A stretch of DNA of 61,704 nucleotides from Guillardia theta CCMP2712. Taxonomy: Eukaryota > Cryptophyceae > Pyrenomonadales > Geminigeraceae. The translations under genes were made by a program, and so were the position numbers. This document shows positions 56,050 through 61,704 of this stretch, one piece after another. Location of the stretch: NCBI RefSeq assembly GCF_000315625.1, contig NW_005434503.1:1-61704 (forward strand). The letters are read 5' to 3'. Within the stretch, counting starts at the first letter, position 1. Each line of letters opens with the position of its first letter. The notes beneath the pieces were generated by a model. That model did not search any database, was not told the origin of the DNA, and saw only the letters and a list, made by a program, of their open reading frames with translations.

Positions 56050-57306
56050 ATGCTGATTCAACCGATTCCCTTGCCTCGCTCTCCTCGTCGCCTCCTCCCC
56101 TTCCTCTTCCTCTTTCTCTTCCATACTGTCATTGGCAATGGCGAAGACGGTATCGAGAAGCATGAAAACATCCTCAATGTCAGCCGCGTGTTTTGGATCA
56201 CAGTCCATGAGGATCGGAAAGTTCCGGAGAACATTTGGCCAGGGGTTACGACAGAGCGATATATTGGATTGAGAGGAAGTGAGAGTCTTGTGAAATATTT
56301 GACTCCAAGGGCAAAACAAAATGTCCTTTATGGAAGAGATAGCGGGAAGGTGAGAATCTTCGCTCGATTTGAATGACGCGACTATGAGCATGTTCACCGG
56401 CGCATGCATCCTGCTTGCTTCGTTTGTCCTCATGGGCGATTCGATCTGCTCGCTTGGTGACATGTTTGCAGGAGCTTCCGTCATGGAATGCTGTTGCTCT
56501 TTACTTAAATCATGTCGAGATATGGAAAAAAATCAAGCCAGGAGAAATCGTAGCGATCTTTGAGGTACTGAGTTAAAAATTCGTAGCAGACTAGTGTTAT
56601 GCTCATGAATTTTTTGTCAGGAGGATGCTGAGATGCAGCATGGGACAAAGGAAATCCTTGAAAGCATGGACAGAGTGAGGATACGCGAAGGGAATCATAG
56701 TTGGTTTTACGGCGACAGCTTCTACCTGACGATGGACGCTTTCTGGGTCAAGGTACTGAATGTCTAAATTCACCTTCTTATCAATCCTTGGCACAATACT
56801 GAGAGTCGATGGTTGTGCAGGATTATGGCTGCAAGAAACCCTCGATTGATTTTGCTGAGGGTCAATGGATCAAGGACCTGCCATGTCACATGTGGTATGG
56901 AACATCCTCCTATCTCATTGGTGCTGGGGCTGCAAAAGAATTGCTTCAAAACGTGATGCCCATTGACATGCAAATCGATGCATATGTGGCAACGCATGCA
57001 ATCAGCAAGGGTAGCAGTAACGGGGGGACTGTACGATTTGCACAAACGACTCAGAGGTCTGTACTGCTGTAGCTCAGTGCTGAATGTTGCGATTCTGATA
57101 TCTATGCATTCAGGTTGTACAAGCAATCTCTGTTCATTTCAGAAGTACAGAAAGTGGACGCATACGCGTTATACACATGGAGAGACACGCTGCTGGTGTT
57201 GATATTGGGTACAGCTCTTCCGTGTTTTGGGTTGGGATACGCCACTGGCTGGTTACTAAAATCTCCAGCATCTGGCAATGGTGGGAAAGAATTATCGAGA
57301 TGTTGA
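56050..57306 (+). CDS. GT25-like glycosyltransferase, membrane protein
   Basis: Five exons (56050-56349, 56472-56564, 56621-56752, 56821-57056, 57114-57306) total 318 codons exactly. N-terminal hydrophobic RLLPFLFLFLFHTVIG is a signal or anchor. Then SRVFWITVHEDRKVPENIW, LPSWNAVALYLNHVEIWKKI and VAIFEEDAEM, matching the GT25 (LPS/collagen galactosyltransferase) block that ends in an E-D-D/E-D-A motif. SSYLIGAGAAKELLQNVMPI and DMQIDAYVA match the later block. A C-terminal hydrophobic segment (LLVLILGTALPCFGLGYATG) would be a membrane anchor. The family moves a hexose from a nucleotide sugar. One acidic residue pair is EEDA rather than EDDA. Likely Golgi or ER. Confidence 0.8.
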
Positions 57307-58387
57307 AATCTCGACTCAACGATATAGGGGGAATCACGACAATTATTCATTCATTCCACTTGATATGTAATTAGGATCAATCGAAATTTCAATCAGAAGA
57401 AAACAACCTTCTCTTAGGACAACCTTCATCCTTTCTTTTTCTTGTCATCAATGTGTTTTTTTTAAACGAAAATGAGAATACACTCCAATTCTAATAAAAA
57501 TCCTGTCAGAGAGCTGATGGTTGTTACATGCGGTGAAGTCGGTTCCTTGCAGTATCGCCTTCATGCTTGCCGCACATGAAAGCATGTCGCAGGTGAGGGT
57601 CGCCATGAGGCATGTTGTTTCATATCCTCGCACATCTTTCCTCTCTCATCATGACATGTGCAGTAACTACACCTTCACCCGCTCGCCTCCTCCACTGCAT
57701 CCTTTCCCGTTCCTCTCTTCCCGTTTATAACCCCATCATACCACCCCTCTAATTTACTTTCATGACCCCACCCTGAAAGCCCTGTTTCCTCCGACATCTG
57801 TTGGAAGCGAAAAGGAGGCAGGGCCGGGGAAAGCAGAAGAGGGAGGGGAGAGGGGAGAGGGGAGAGGGGAGAGAGGAGAGAGGAGAGAGGAGAGAGGAGA
57901 GAGGAGAGAGGAGAGAGGAGAGAGGAGAGAGGAGAGAGGAGAGAGGAGAGAGGAGAGAGGAGAGAGGAGAGAGGAGAGAGGAGAGAGGAGAGAGGAGAGA
58001 GGAGAGAGGAGAGAGGAGAGAGGAGAGAGGAGAGAGGAGAGAGGATAGAGCACAGAGGAGAGAGAGGAGAGAGGAGAGAGGAGAGAGGAGAGAGGAGAGA
58101 GGAGAGAGGAGAGAGGAGAGAGGAGAGAGGAGAGAGGAGAGAGGAGAGAGGGGAGAGGGGAGAGGGGAGAGGAGAGAGGGGAGAGGATACGGGATACGGG
58201 ATACGGGATACAGGAGAGGGAACAGGGGAGAGGGGAGAGGGCAGTGAGGAGAGAGAGAAGGAAAGGACAATGATGCAAAGAGGAACCTGGGAGGATGAAG
58301 AAGCTGAGAAGTGTTAGAGGACAATATCGGTGAAAAAGGTTTCCTGGCATTGCAGTAGATCTTCTGAGTTGAATCTTCAAACCTACG
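57307..58387. repeat. Intergenic with a large GGAGAGA minisatellite
   Basis: About 57838-58165 is a nearly uninterrupted GAGAGAG GAGAGAG-type array with a short GGATACGGGATACG stretch to its right (58186-58215). Ser/Leu/Pro-rich minus-strand ORFs across it are translations of the repeat. No other gene seen between the two glycosyltransferase genes. Confidence 0.92.

Positions 58388-61704
<3,317 letters not shown>

Overview
The window is nuclear DNA of an intron-rich unicellular eukaryote. Evidence: GT-AG introns of roughly 45-110 nt break most genes, a telomere-type CCCTAAA tract is present, and the genes are typically eukaryotic (UNC119, SET, SAM/MIB-HERC2, Golgi glycosyltransferases, SLC22-like transporter). 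Signal peptides, a mitochondrial-type presequence and very GC-rich islands in moderate-GC DNA suggest an alga with a complex plastid. A cryptophyte such as Guillardia is my best guess, made by inference and not by a database match.

Layout. 1-5776 (-): a large non-LTR retrotransposon with ORF1, a single in-frame stop, then ORF2, which carries a Ulp1-like cysteine protease domain followed by an AP-type endonuclease; the RT part lies off the left edge. Its 5' end has two different 20-bp tandem arrays and abuts a CCCTAAA telomere tract in left-telomere polarity (5777-5843). 6620-17126: DUF924-TilS-like fusion (+), SMP-30/gluconolactonase-like gene (-), SLC22-like MFS transporter (+), ankyrin/F-box-like gene (-). 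18-19.5 kb: GC island and microsatellites. 19.6-32.9 kb: an unrecognised secreted protein, a secreted TPR-like plus glycosyltransferase-like protein, a Zn2Cys6 regulator, UNC119 (-) and a SET protein. 33.0-37.5 kb (-): one 1429-aa HEAT/coiled-coil/SAM/PDZ/MIB-HERC2 scaffold. 37.7-42.1 kb: GC islands with three copies of a tRNA-Val(GAC)-like gene and a trypsin-like protease. 43.0-50.1 kb (-): plant-type acyl-activating enzyme, glycine-rich domain and secreted LRR protein. 51.6-61.7 kb: three Golgi-type glycosyltransferases (GT29-like, GT25-like, GT18/MGAT5-like), the last running off the right edge.

Themes. At least four genes look like secretory-pathway glycosyltransferases, and the secreted LRR, glycine-rich, protease and TPR-like proteins would travel the same route, so much of the window concerns the cell surface. 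Two signals stand out as unusual: the protease-endonuclease retrotransposon at a telomere tract, and a GC-island family in which related copies differ by many short GC-rich insertions and which is linked to the duplicated tRNA. Exon models were built by hand from reading frames, splice consensus and family motifs; spans are more reliable than each internal junction.
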